Shown: piece by piece, positions 11,890 to 21,715 of the stretch | Numbering within the stretch: position 1 is the stretch's first letter | How the letters are laid out: each line of letters opens with the position of its first letter | NCBI RefSeq assembly: GCF_949628215.1 | Contig: NC_134276.1 | Coordinates: forward strand, 126,604,125-126,668,124 | Direction of reading: 5' to 3' | Length of the DNA stretch: 64,000 nt | From: Phalacrocorax aristotelis | Taxonomy: Eukaryota > Chordata > Aves > Suliformes > Phalacrocoracidae | The notes under the pieces: model-generated | Seen by the model: the letters and a program-made list of their open reading frames with translations, nothing else | What the model was told of the DNA's origin: nothing | The model's database searches: none | Made by a program: the position numbers and the translations under genes

Positions 11890-12285
11890 TATTTCAGAGA
11901 GAGAAGGGAGTGAGGAAGCGGGAGGGAGAGAAGAGGGGAGAGAGGCCGAGCGGAGGGGGAGAGGGAAGGGAAAACAAAGGCATGTGAGACGGGAGAGCAA
12001 GGGAAGGAGGCAGGATGGAGAGCAAGGGTGGGGGAGTGGAGTGAGGCAGAGAAAAGAAAGGATGCCCGCGTGGGAGGAATGAGAGGAGAGACCTGGAGAG
12101 GAGGAACAGAAGGGAGAAATGAAAGGGAGGGAGAAAAACATTTTAAAAGTAGCAGCGGGAGGAAACGTGAGAAGAAGGAATAACAGAAAAGGAGCCAGTA
12201 AGAGGGAAAGGAAAAAATAGCAAATATGAGGAAAGTTATAAAGCAAAACAGGATCTGAGAGCAGGTACAAGAGGGAGGCTCAGAA
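11890..12285 (+). repeat. Long polypurine tract (GA-rich)
   Basis: About 400 bases on the plus strand are overwhelmingly A and G, with only scattered C and T. GGGAGAG-, GAGGAA- and AAGGGAG-type words recur without a fixed period. The complementary strand gives apparent proline, serine and leucine-rich open frames (11875-12270 and 11889-12494) that are composition artefacts. Polypurine/polypyrimidine mirror sequence can adopt triplex (H-DNA) structure and often lies near regulatory DNA. No coding interpretation is supported. Confidence 0.8.
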
Positions 12286-12289
12286 ACAG

Positions 12290-15200
12290 CATACAGCCCA
12301 GTCCCCCAGACAAACTCAGCACAGAAAATGAGGCTTTTCAGGGACTGTCCCCATTCTCCTGCCAAGTCTTTAAACCGACAGAGGAGCCAGGGAGCACTTG
12401 TGCATACACGATTCTGCACAGACCTGCACACCCAGGCTCCTCTTGGGCAGATCCTCATGAAAATGAATATGTATCTATATATCCATGTGTGCATGCACCC
12501 CTACACCTACGTGCAAGCATGTGGTACATACAACTGTGTGACATACATGCTTTCCCTCTCTTCACACTTCTGTGCACCTGCTATGCATATGCAGACTCTC
12601 CATGTACGTTCACCTGCCTCCACAGCCACCCACACATCCACTTCGAGTTCCACTCCCTCTTCGGCTGGCTGCAAAACAAAGCTTACACTTTGTGAAAAAT
12701 GCTGAGGTTTGGCCATTTGGGTTAATTCCTTGCTGGGGAGAAAATGAACCTTTAAGATGCTGGGATTTTTTTTTTTTCCGTGGGGGAAAAAAATCCAACA
12801 GCAAAATGAAGCCAGCAAGTGCTCCACCCCAGAAAATGAAACATGGACACACATTTAAGAAATGGTTTCTACGACCTGGTGGTCTGTGAATGCAGGGCCC
12901 AGATTTAATGACAATTGTAGTGGTCAGTTATAGCCTGGTCAATTATAGCCCTATGAGGCTATTCATAGGGACGCTAACCTAGGAGTTACAGCACTACCAG
13001 GGTATAAAAGACTCAGTTTTATATTCTTCCTCCTAAATCTGGCAAAATTAATGTGGTGGCATTTCTCTGGGTGCAATGGGGTGATTTCTAAGTGCTGCAT
13101 CTTCTTGGTTTGCAGATAGGGGGAAGGTTTGCCAGGGGTTCCCACACAGTGGAATGCCTCCTGCTAGCAAAGCCATGGCAAACCTGGGGCTCTCAGACCA
13201 GAGCGGATGTAAAGCCACTGCTAACATCCACTGCCCAACACTGCATCTCTAAGGCACACTGTGCCAACTTATTCTCAGGGAGGATCAGCCACAATCATAA
13301 AAACGCTTTGAAGTGAACATTGCACTCAACATGCTTCTCTCTCATTCTAATGGGCAGAAAGTGGCTTGTAGCAGAGAATTTCTAGACTTGTATAGGTGTT
13401 GCCAGAGCCCAGAGAAGATAGGGAACCCAAGGGTGAGAGACCTAGCAACTGTATGCTGGGATGAAAAAGCAACAGTGGTTTAATTTTCTATTCAAATCCC
13501 TCCCCGCAAGCTGTGCAAACTTTCTCCTGTTAGACAAACACTGTACAAAGGCCCTGGGTAATATACTGTTAATGGGACTCTCCTATACCAACAGTAACCA
13601 CAGCTCTGTGCTTGAGGACTCAGCAAACCACCAGAGGAGGTAGGTTTGTGCATGCCGTCACTGCAGGAGCATGTCCTGACATCCAAGTATCGTGGCAGAG
13701 TCAGGAGGATGCCAAGGGAGCAGTCAGTGTTAATGTCATGTGTCCTGTGGGACAGCTGAATATTTTCGAATGCCGAGGGGTATGCTGTCCCCTGCCATAA
13801 TTTGGCACCAGTAGAGTCCCTCTGACTTAAGATGGATGAAATTTAGAGAGCCAGACCTCCAGTTAAACAGCTGTTGGGGAACAGCTCGAGGAACTGATGC
13901 CTTTATTTCAAGACTTTCCACATGAACATTTCCTTTGGCTTGTAATTCAACCTCTCACCTGTTTGGGAGTGCTCACCTAATGCCACTGGCTTTTACAGCC
14001 TCACTGTAGAACACCACTGCTTCAGAAATGGATCTGTCCCCTTTCTCCCCCCATTTTCTTTTTTTTTTTTTTTTGCTCCTCTGTAGAATAAACAAGGAAT
14101 GCATAGGGCACAGTGCATGTGTCAAGGGGGAGAAAAGCATGAATCAGGAGAATAACAGGAGTGCAAGTTGTGCACACCCGCTGGACCCAGCATGGAAGTT
14201 AAATTTACCTTATTTTTACTGTGCAAGCCCTGCTCTTGTTTGCTTATCAGAGATGGCTGTAAAGTCAAGGCCATCTGCTTTGGAGACTTGTGGTCATTTC
14301 TGCTAGGAGAGAGCACCAGGGAGCCTACTTGTCAGGGCAGGAATAGAAAGGAACTGGCTCTTGTGCCAAGACTTTCTTGGTAATCCAAGAAATTCACCCA
14401 CAAAAAATGCTAAATGAGTTCAAACTATAGTCCAGAGGGGGCCTGGCATCCTCGAGCCATAAACAGAGAAGAGAAATGGATCTGATAAAAAGCCACGTTT
14501 CTGGTAGGCTTGGAGGAGCGCTATGTGCTTAGTACATGGGAGCAAGAACTGGTGCGGCTGGGCACAGGTCTTTACTCTGGGGCTGATGCACTACAGGCTG
14601 ATTAATTCTTTCACTCCTGCTGGTGAATAATTATCTGCCTGACCTGTTCCACCGCAGGCAGCGGGAATACCCCATTAGTGACTTCTTCCCATAAAGAATG
14701 GAGCACTCATTCCTTGTCTGGCTCTACCTGGCCTTTGGCAACAACACTTGGGCCAAAGGTTTCAGTGCTGAGTGCTGGGTCCTGGCAGGGAGGTCCCCAT
14801 GTTCATGCGGGCAACCTGGATCTCACAGGTGGGAGAGCACTGGACTCCCGCTGCCTCCCAAAGAAAAGCGCTCAGCACCTTGGGAGGTGTGGCCCAGGGC
14901 CTTCGTTCTGATGTTATTTTGTTCCCTGATTTTGGAAGGAGCAGTGGAAACAATTAGGTCTCTCCAAGGCAAGATCCAAATACAGAAAAGAATACATCGC
15001 CCAGGCAGGGAGAAGTGGAGAATTAACTGCCTTTTTTTGGATGAGATCAGAGAAAGCTGATTTATGAAGCAAAGAGAAAGCAAAGTGCTTTTATGGGTAA
15101 AATGTTCCCTGCTTATTTCCTTTCTGTCAGACTACGTTCCTCCCACGCTTCTGGCTGCGAGCTTGCTCCTTGGAAGCCTGTTTAAGCATTTCAGCATGTG

Positions 15201-17040
15201 ATGATTTAACTGGGCACGGATTCTGACAGATCTTTGCAAATAACATCACAGGAGTTGCTAGAGGTGACTGCCTAATGCCGACCCAGGGTACATTCAGGAG
15301 GATAGGGCTGGCAAACAGAAATCCAGCCAGCCCCATGCGCCCACGGCCTCTCCCAGAGCACCTCTGAGCATCAGGCTCTCAGGAGATACCTCTCCCTGTC
15401 TGCCGAGATGGGGTGCATCTCACGACCTGCCCTTTCTGTTCTGCTCCCTTGAGGAGACAGAGGCAAGGCCGGTCTATGGCAAAGAGGACTTGAGAGCTGA
15501 AGTCTCACAAGGAGCGGGGGCGTTTGGTTACAGCTCAGGCAAAGTGAGGGAAAGCAGAACAGGAGAGAAATTCAAGAGGGTGGGTGGGGAATGAGAAAGT
15601 TTCTGCAATTGAATTTCCACACACGGGGATTTCAGCTCCTGCCAATGTACATATAGGATGGGATGAACTCAGGGGAACCCAGAAAGGCCTATGTCTGCTG
15701 AGGGAGACTGTAGCAAGAAACTAAAGTTGAATTATGGGGTACCAGAACTACATCTGGGGCACCTTAAATATTGATAGTCAGGCCGTGCTGTCCTCCCTGG
15801 TGGCATGGTCCCTAGTGACAAAGACGTCCAACCATGGTAAGTACAGGTACTGACAGATGTAGCTGCACAGATGCATCTGCTGCACCCATATATCCCACCC
15901 ATGCAAGCAGAGCCCAGATTTCACTTAGATAGGTGCAGGCATCAATATTGTCTACACTGCCCAGAGGAACTGCAAATGGTGATCTTTAGAGCATGAATGT
16001 GGAGAAGTTCAATACATGGATGGAGCATGCTTTGCACACCCACAGACCATTCTGGGAGGGTGCTGAAAGGTTTTTGGCATGATTGGCTGTCACTCCTGCT
16101 CAGGCACCACCCTGTTGATGAGATGTCAACCAGAAGGGATTCCAGAGCACTCGCAAGGACGTCATAAGGTCCAGGGACAGTAACAGTCTAACACTTGACA
16201 TACCCTCACAGAATAAAATTAGCAAAGGAGATGAAATGAATTAACCCCCTGTGAAGTCAGGCAAAACATGAAAATATAGTTTAATAATCGATAATGACGT
16301 AGAGAAGCCCCGATGCTCAGCCCTCAAACTGCGGTAGGTTTATGGGGAGGAGGGGAGGGGTGGGAGTAGGAAAGAGAAAGCTGTAGGGATTGACCTCTCT
16401 CCCCCCCTGCCCCCTCCTTTTTCTTTAAATCCCCACCTAGTCAGGAGTACTCATTAAGGATGGCTCTCGTTTCCCTAATTAGGCTGCCCCCTTCTCTTCA
16501 CAGGGCTCCAGACCTCTGCCATTCAGCAATAACAAGAATAACAAGAAACTCGTTATTTTACAACCTGGGCTGGGGAGGAGGGGTGAGAGGGAGAAGATGG
16601 CTTTGTGATGTGCTACTTGGAGGAAAACAAGCTCAGAAAAACTTGGGTTGAGGGAGGAGTCGCTCCTGTTACTAAGACCTTATCTGCTCTTAAATGCTGT
16701 CTTGCCCTAGTACGTGCCTGCACTAGAAGTAACACTATAAGGAATGGGGATTTGTTTTTTTTCCCCTTTTCTGCAGGCTCATTCTTGAAAGCTGTTTTTC
16801 TTCATAGCAATCATATGTATGTGCACATGTTTTTATGTGAAAAGTAACCTTTAGGGCCTCTGACTAGACATGAGCCATCCCAGCTCTGAACTTGGGAGGA
16901 GTAGGTGGTGGCGGTGGCAGTGGGACGCACAATGTGTTAATGTAGTCTGTATTAGGCATTCATCAGTGTGAGGGAGGCTGTGATGCCTTGCCTCGGGGAG
17001 GGCAGCAGCAGTAAGCCTGGTCTCAGCCTGAGTTTCCAAA
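12290..17040. other. Gene-free stretch with a CA/TG-rich patch and T-runs
   Basis: 12400-12620 is rich in CA/TG and ACAT words (a degenerate microsatellite-like patch). T homopolymers occur near 12766-12777 and 14059-14074. A small hairpin with 8-base arms (CCCTATGA and TCATAGGG) lies at 12949-12970. A candidate regulatory block at 14590-14680 is listed separately. Otherwise nothing is recognised. Confidence 0.5.
14590..14680. promoter_or_regulatory. Candidate regulatory block with homeodomain-type sites
   Basis: The block contains CTGATTAATTCTTTC and TGAATAATTATCTG, that is, several TAAT/ATTA cores within 50 bases, followed by a GC-richer segment with two retained CpGs and a CCATTAG core. 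No coding frame or repeat explains it. Classification as an enhancer is inference and would need cross-species conservation. Confidence 0.3.
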
Positions 17041-17041
17041 T

Positions 17042-17246
17042 TCACTTTTCCTCTCGGATGTCAATGCTGCGCACGCTCACCCAGCAGGCCAGCCTGACAG
17101 CGTTGCCCTCCTCGCCGCGATGGTGGCAGCCCCTACGCAGTTTTGCTGTGTCCATTCTGCATCCCGTGTGGCCCTGGCTGATGATCCCTTCTTGCATGAC
17201 ATCCCGGCAGACCTCCTCACCGGTAGATGGTCGTTTCACAAAGCTG
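17042..17246 (-). mobile_element. Integrase zinc-binding-domain-like fragment of a Ty3/gypsy-type retrotransposon
   Basis: A 65-codon minus-strand frame (GTG at 17239 as first listed codon, stop at 17042-17044) reads through GHTG, then a threonine, LRR, a HRG, and VRLAC. That order matches the N-terminal HHCC zinc-binding domain of gypsy-type integrases (GH.G, K/R..T, LRR, W.G, V..C). Two of the four expected metal ligands are visible (His of GHTG, Cys of VRLAC). The first-His position appears to be Gln and the last-Cys position Ser, each one base away from the family residue, so metal binding is probably lost. The piece is unusually CpG-rich with coding-like codon use and lies about 500 bases downstream, same strand, of the reverse-transcriptase remnant. 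It also has an acceptor-like TTTTCACAG edge and a TGG/GTGAGC donor-like site, so an exapted exon is an alternative. Confidence 0.55.
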
Positions 17247-17734
17247 CTGTGAAAACAAGGAAGTCAAAAAAACTACTCCTATTTAGTACCCATTGAGTGA
17301 AGGTGGAGGGTGAGTGAAATGAGGGCTCCCTGACGGAATCCTCTGGGTCCCCTTTACAGGATCAAGTGATGATCTTTCCTCTGGCTGGCGTGCTTTCTCT
17401 AAACATCATGTTGTGTAGCATCCTGCCTCAGAAGCAAGCATGCCAAGTCAGCACGACCAAGCATGTGTTTAAGTGTTGTTCTGGATGAGGGGAAAAAAAC
17501 CAAACACTCACCACCTTGCAAAATCAGACCCTCCCTGAGCATTTGGAATAAATTTTGTCAAAACCAGCTTATCTTCTCCATAAATTGTCACAGATCCACT
17601 CGCTTTGCAGAGCTAAACATTTCAACATTTTATTCACATTACCAATTAAAACATCTTTGCTCAATTTATGCCTCATTTAAATAACTTATTACATCAGATA
17701 TAGGGGGTTTTTTATAGTTTGGTTTTAAGTCTCT

Positions 17735-18250
17735 TTCTCATACTCTCTTTAAGACTTGTCTAAGTCTTTCAAGATGTTCTTTCAAGCCCTCAGACCAAAT
17801 TAAAACATCATTCACTGGAGCTTCAGCACTTAGCAGTTTCTCACAGATCTGGCAAATACTGCTTGAAATACCTTGGGAGCAGAACAAATGCCAAATAGTG
17901 TCTGCCTTAACTTATACATTTGCCAGAGCAAATGTCCAAAGTTATGCCTCAGAAGTAGGTGCGGGTATGTAAGCAAGCGATCCTGATTTTTTTCTGAGGT
18001 GACAAACGTGCCACAACGATGTCCTGAAGGATTTATGCTATCAATTATTTGGATTTCGCCTCTAAGCCTTTCTTACAAATGATGGGTCATATTGTTTTCT
18101 AAATTCATGTTCATGCCTTAACTCAGTTACATCTGCTAGCGGGTTCAGATTGTTCTGATTGTAAATAGACAAACAAATATGTATCTGCTGGGACTGAGAT
18201 TCACTGTGCCAAACCCTCTTTAAACCCTCTTGTCTTCCTCCCACAAAAAA
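17735..18250 (-). mobile_element. Decayed reverse-transcriptase fragment of a Ty3/gypsy-type LTR retrotransposon
   Basis: On the minus strand the translation contains FGICSAPKVFQ (about 17863-17895) and, after one frameshift and 16 residues further on, VNDVLIW with a following SEGLKEHLERLRQVLKRV (17815 down to about 17740). These are the two hallmark blocks of gypsy-type reverse transcriptases: the FG...AP..FQ palm segment and the (x)DD catalytic segment with its EH..RL..VL continuation. The first Asp of the catalytic pair reads Asn. Upstream, other frames give partial matches (IHICL near 18170, DIV..RL near 18010, and a WTF segment), so at least three frameshifts and several stops break the frame. 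It cannot encode an active enzyme. No LTRs were found. Ty3/gypsy elements are rare in bird genomes, which makes this old copy noteworthy. Confidence 0.8.
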
Positions 18251-19942
18251 ATTCCAAAACCCAAAACAGCCAAAAACCCTGTAGATTTAGAGCAAGGCAA
18301 AGTGTTTCAGCTGAAACATAGTTTTCTTGTGGTAGGTGGTTTTTTGTGCCAAACCCCCAAAAATTGAGTCACCTGAAACGTTTAGCAAATTTACAACAAT
18401 TTTGAAAGAAAAGAAGTCTTGTCTACAGGGATGAGAAACACCCAACCTCTTGCTTACACCTTGGCCATTTTTCTGCAAGGTGTCCCAGGAGATCCTTCAG
18501 ATTTGGGTAAGATTGTTTCTTGGCCTTTGGTTGTGATTGGCTTTCTCCCACCCAGAAACACTTAGCGATGGTGCAGGCTGGAAAGAAGGTGTGTTACATC
18601 TTCATGGACAGCCTGAGCTGGCGGAGCCTCTTCCAGCCCACGGAAATATTCAGTGTGTTCAGGTCTTTGCCTTTTCCTGCTAGTAAAATACAGCTCTGCT
18701 TTTCCAGTTACCCTCACCCTCCTGCCAAGAGGAGAACTTGGATGTTTTGTCTGCTCTGACCCTCCGGCTGGGGCCAAGAGATGTCTTGGCCCCAGAAGGA
18801 AGGAAGAGACTGCCCTGGATCACACATCTGGTTTTGTATCTCTTCTCACTTCTCCTGTTTCAGGCAGAAGCACATGGCAGGTTATCTTTACAAGCACAGT
18901 ATATCTGCGTTATACCAAGTGTCTGCATTGCATTTGGAGGGGAGCCCAGAAGTTGCTTTCCAAGTCAGACTTGCTGTCTATACCAAGAGTGGACATGGGA
19001 GTGTGGGAAGGACCTGGGGTGCCCCATGCTGATCTGGAGGCAACAGTGTGGTTGCCCAGAGGCTGGCAGGTTAAAAGCACAATATATTTGCATCTACTCC
19101 AGGACCACTGTGTTGAAGCCGGGCAGCACAGCTAGTAAGACACGTTCTCTCATGGCCACAGTCACTTCTGTGCCAGTCACGCACTTTTCATTTACTCCTT
19201 AGTCCGCTCATTAATTATGTGTTGCAGTCACGTCTGAGTGGGCCGGTCAGGATCATAGCTGCCAGAGTGATAGGCAGTCCCAGCTCAGCAGAGCTCACAC
19301 CTCGTGGAGGTGGAGGTGGGGGAGATCTTGGCTTCAGGCAGCTGCAGGACTGGGCCAGGGTCATCTGCACCATGATGCCTGCTACACCGTCTTTCACATG
19401 TGTAAGCACAACAGGGAGCAAGGCTCTCCCAGCTGGGAAAAGGCAACTTGCAGCTATTCTGAGCTGTACTGGTTGGATCCCGCTTGTGAAAACAGAGAGA
19501 GACGTTCTGGTCGCTATTGACTAGCACTGCTGGGACAACACAGGCAGCTTTATTTGTTGAGAGGGGAATGGAGGAAAAAGCCCCAAGTTTTTCCCTTGCC
19601 CTGCTTTCCTCCATCCCTTTTGCCCTGGGGTGTACTGTCTCTTTTTGTCCCCAAGAAGCACGCGTGTCCAGTAGCACCGCGGTTATTTTTAGGAGGGCTT
19701 GGCCAGTATCCATGGTGGTGGTGGCTTTGGTGAGCCGGGAGAAGCAGACTTTTCTCTCTCTGCCTTTCAATGTTTGGAAACAGTGAGGCTGCCAAGGCAG
19801 CCCGTCTCCTGCTCTGCACTTCCAGCCCCTGGAAAGAGAGAGTGAGCCCTGAAAAGCCTGGCAGGCCAACCAGGAGAGCCTGCCAGGCAGCCGGCAGCAC
19901 CCTGCCAACACCAGCGGCCCCTTGCCACCACCAGCCAGGGAA

Positions 19943-19978
19943 AGCTGGGGCGGGGGGGGGATGGAGAAGGGGAAGCAG
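19943..19978 (+). repeat. G-rich tract with G-quadruplex potential
   Basis: GGGG, then C, then nine Gs, followed by GG and GGGG groups within about 30 bases. Four G-tracts with short loops are present on the plus strand. Seen directly. Structure formation is inference. Confidence 0.6.
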
Positions 19979-20965
19979 CAGCGAAGGGAGAGGCTGGAAA
20001 GTTGCACGGGTTCCCCTCGGGGAGAGCCTTTTCATTTCCTGAGCTTGACTCTCTGCATTCAGCACGGATGTGACCAGGGAGGGGGGCAGCGCCCCATGGC
20101 TCTGACAGCACAGAGGCTGGAGCAGGGGGAGGTGGGGAAGGGAAAGGCACAGGCTGCAGCCCACATGGGATTTCTCATACATGTGTTTGAGATTGGGTCA
20201 ATTCTGCTCAGGGAAGGGAGACTGCTGGCGTCGGCCAGGCTTGGGGACCAGAGCGACTTGCAAGTGACGATGTGGCTGGCCTGGGCTGGGATACCTGTGG
20301 GGCTCCCCTGGCTTCCTGACACCTGGTTTGGCCATCCCTAGAGAGAATGGACTGAGGCATCTCTCAGTGGGTCAGAAATGAAGAGGCGAAGGACTGCAAT
20401 GCCAAGGAGTGCTTCAGGCTGAGAGCAAGGGACACGGGCAGTGGGCAGCCCAGCACCTGGATAATGGTGGGGGGCACTTTAGCCCCAATGGAGCAAAGAG
20501 CAAGTCTAACACAGCCAGCAGCCCACTCAGCCGGTTGACAATGATATTGCTATTTTTGCCCCAGCCACTTGAATCTCACCTCTGAATGAAAGCAATTGCT
20601 TTTGAAAAAAAGGAGTAGGAGGCATAATTTTCTACCAAAAGCACTGCAGATACCCTGTGCCACAGCAGAGAGCATGTGGGCCACCAGCAAGGCAGCAGTG
20701 GCAGCTGGGACCGAGGGACAAGTCCTTCCAAATCACTGGCATCCGTTTCACCACACAGACTCCTGTGGCAAGCCCTTGCTGTCAGGCCAGCAGCTTCTCC
20801 TCTCCCGGCTGCATGTCAGGACAGCAGGTCCAGGGCAGCAGGCTGGAGCCCCCTTTTTCTCTCAGACCCCCACCATTCCTGTCTCTGAGCTGTGCCGCTG
20901 CCAAAAAGGCAAAGGGCTCCAGTGTATGAAGGGGAGGGAGGAAGAAAAGAGGAGGTGCAAGCATG

Positions 20966-20984
20966 CGTGTGTGTGTGTGTGTGT
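20966..20984. repeat. (GT)n microsatellite
   Basis: A pure GT dinucleotide tract of about nine units. Confidence 0.8.
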
Positions 20985-21264
20985 TGGGGGGAGATGGAGA
21001 CGCCTGGTAAGAACAGACCAGCTTTCAGAGTTTGGCTAACACCCTCTCCAGCCTCTTACTCAGCATACACGAGGTCCCATGATCTGAGTAGCAGCCCCTC
21101 TCATGCCATTGTGTGCCTGACCTGCTTAAATAAACGGTGTTATTTTAAGCAAGGGCAGTCGAGCATTTGCCGAAGGTCCTTCTCTTTCTTGCTCCCTTTC
21201 TCCCGTCCTCCTTCCCCCACTTTCCTGCTGCTTCAGTTTCCCCTCCCACCCCACTTTCCTTTAC

Positions 21265-21440
21265 ACAGCGGGATTAATCCATCAAACCGAATGGGGGGGA
21301 GGAGGAGGGGCAATGAGCCCGCACTCCAGTGAACACTGAAGAGGCCCCCATTCATGGGTCAACAAAACCAGGGAGGACTCTTGGACTTAATCAGCCAAGG
21401 AGCGCTCCAGCCCTGGAGACAATTAACATCAAAGCAACGC
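21265..21440. promoter_or_regulatory. Candidate regulatory block
   Basis: Contains GGGATTAATCCATCAAACCG near 21270 (a GGATTA/TAATCC bicoid-type homeodomain pair), GACTTAATCAGCCAAGG near 21386, GAGCGCTCC, and ACAATTAACATCAAAG near 21420, with several retained CpGs. A purine-rich segment lies between them. No coding frame or known repeat accounts for it. Conservation is inferred from composition only. Confidence 0.35.
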
Positions 21441-21574
21441 AGGAGAAAGAGGAGACGGGACAGCCAGGAAGCCTGGAAACTCACGTACAAATCCCGATTA
21501 AAAAGGGAGGGAGGTTAGGAAGGAAGCAGCAAGAAGGAGGATGCTTGTTGGTGTGCAAGAGGAGCCGATCCATG

Positions 21575-21715
21575 GCTGCCTTTGGGAACGGGAAACTGAG
21601 ATGTGAGGAGGAGGAACGACTTGCTCGAGGCCAATGTGTGGGACAGAGGCATGGCCTTGCTGGGGGCAGAGTCCTGGTCTCCTGACTTCTGCCCAAATCC
21701 TCTTGCTGAGGCTGC
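21575..21715 (-). repeat. MIR-like SINE fragment, antisense
   Basis: On the plus strand the order GGGAAACTGAG, GACTTGCTCGAGGCCA, GGCAGAGTCCTGGTCTCCTGACT reproduces the reverse-complement core of the amniote MIR family (GGAAACTGAGG, GACTTGCCCAAGGTCA, GCAGAGC...AGGTCTCCTGAC). The last block is particularly well kept. Boundaries are approximate. Confidence 0.75.

Larger units (their letters stand above)
8690..11890. other. Gene-free stretch with old repeats
   Basis: Apart from the G-run, a MIR-like piece, an A-rich tract and a palindromic repeat copy listed separately, I see no exon, RNA gene or strong regulatory signal. The open frames on both strands (60-135 codons) lack family features. Confidence 0.5.

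Noticed and set aside
11875..12494. Leucine/proline/serine-rich minus-strand frames
   Set aside because: They are the complement of the polypurine tract; composition explains their length.
19285..20182. Overlapping 240- and 210-codon minus-strand frames
   Set aside because: They overlap each other and plus-strand frames, with low-complexity leucine/proline/serine composition. No recognisable domain.
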